From contig JAOXYB010016698.1 in the NCBI GenBank assembly GCA_028565635.1, positions 1-19,019 on the forward strand: 19,019 bases of DNA, read 5' to 3'. Shown piece by piece: positions 18,095-19,019 of the stretch. The notes under the pieces are model-generated. The model was not told the origin of the DNA. It did no database searches and was given only the letters and a program-made list of their open reading frames with translations. Within the stretch, counting starts at the first letter, position 1. Every line of letters begins with the position of its first letter. The position numbers and the translations under genes were made by a program. The stretch is from Phoronis ovalis. Lineage: Eukaryota; Phoronida; Phoronidae.

Positions 18095-19019
18095 GTAAAA
18101 TCTAAATTGTTTTAGTTTAAGTTAAAAATGTTAATAACGTTGTGTTATTATCTTCAGTGTGTCATGTCATATACAGGATTTTATCAGGATAATTTATTGT
18201 TCCTCAACTATGAAATACATTTGATAAGAAGTTATGTTTATATATGAATCAGTTACAAAAAAATCTGTAATAAATATTTTTTTCATTCACTTAATTAGAC
18301 AGTCTGCATGGACCACGCTTTACTATGTTATTCATAGTCTCTAGAGCCAAATGGCTGGAGAAAAGGTGTGATAATTATATGTATGGTGTTACTATCCCAG
18401 GGAACACTGTCAATCAATTAAGTTACTATTACCACTGGTTCAAAAATAATTTTACCTTGCTTGTAATCATGATCTCCATAACAGAAGCAAAACTAAACAA
18501 GAAGTGTCTCCCCGAGGATAAGGAACTTCTGTCTACATAGTAGATTAAATCTTGAATGCTAACTGCTTAATAATCTTGCCAAATTGCACTTGAAATCCAT
18601 TCCTATATAATAATGACTGTAGTAGACAGCTCTGTAGGACATTATGAGGAGCTGGACTGATAGCAGGGGATGCCATCTTCAATTACTTTTCTCAATTGTT
18701 CATATCAGCTTAGTTTAAATTCTTCTGAGTTTAAATACGGACAGTGGAAACAAATGATATGATATTGCACTCTATTTCACAATTTTTAAAAGCAACACTA
18801 TCAGCTCTAGTTTCAGTTTCCGAAGTTCACCACTAGGGTATGGGCTGAAATCATTCTTTGTAATTCATGAAGTGTAATATAGTATATTTTGGGATTGTTA
18901 TTGTATTTATATTCTGATGCAAAATACTTAACATAACAATTGTCGACATGGATCACGTTCAAGATGGCTGACTGGTGGCCATGTTTGTTCTCGAGATGTT
19001 GGCTCGCAATAATAGCTTT
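18095..19019 (+). other. TRPV intron running off the right edge
   Basis: The donor gtaaaa opens an intron with no visible acceptor-plus-exon encoding the rest of the TRP helix before the window ends. The 71-codon frame at 18325 resembles nothing known. The last 60 bp contain AAGATGGCTGACTGGTGGCC, reminiscent of the ATGGCGGCCTGTCGGCC part of the tandem units near 2250, but too short to call. Confidence 0.55.

Overview
This window looks like AT-rich nuclear DNA from an invertebrate animal. Short coding exons are separated by long GT-AG introns, and much of the rest is terminal-inverted-repeat (TIR) transposons and tandem repeats. The proteins are animal ones. The taxon cannot be fixed from sequence alone; a lophotrochozoan such as a mollusc is a guess from repeat style and the invertebrate-type TRPV channel.

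Left part (1-3522, minus strand): the 5' end of a beta-tubulin gene. A TATA box (3515-3522), exon 1 (3430-3374, residues 1-19) and exon 2 (312-204, residues 20-55) are visible. They are separated by a 3.06-kb intron, and the remaining exons lie left of the window. The intron holds a TIR element with a TTA target duplication (574-1335), a tandem array of about 0.3-kb units, and a 359-bp TIR element (2316-2674). That last element sits inside the third tandem unit and has a perfect 9-bp target duplication.

Middle part (3523-9694): no exon recognised. It contains two related Harbinger-like non-autonomous elements (3808-4680 and 6503-6986). The first carries a nested foldback insertion (4008-4316). 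There is also an interspersed repeat family seen about four times, a block of CCCCTAAACGGGA-type repeats (7580-8015) and another inverted-repeat element (about 8605-9190).

Right part (9695-19019, plus strand): the transmembrane half of a TRPV-family cation channel. Eight exon positions with consistent splice phases give 333 residues, from the ankyrin-to-membrane linker through S1-S6, the pore and the start of the TRP helix. The C-terminus continues beyond the window. The N-terminal ankyrin-repeat exons were not found.

Main observation: the exon for the S4-S5 linker and S5 is present twice (14055-14164 and 15436-15545). The copies are both 110 nt, have identical splice phases and encode homologous but divergent peptides. 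Because 110 is not a multiple of three, including both copies or neither puts a stop codon within a few codons. This is the layout of mutually exclusive alternative exons. They would exchange the channel's gating and ligand-pocket segment. Four TGCATG (RBFOX-type) motifs lie in the intron between them.
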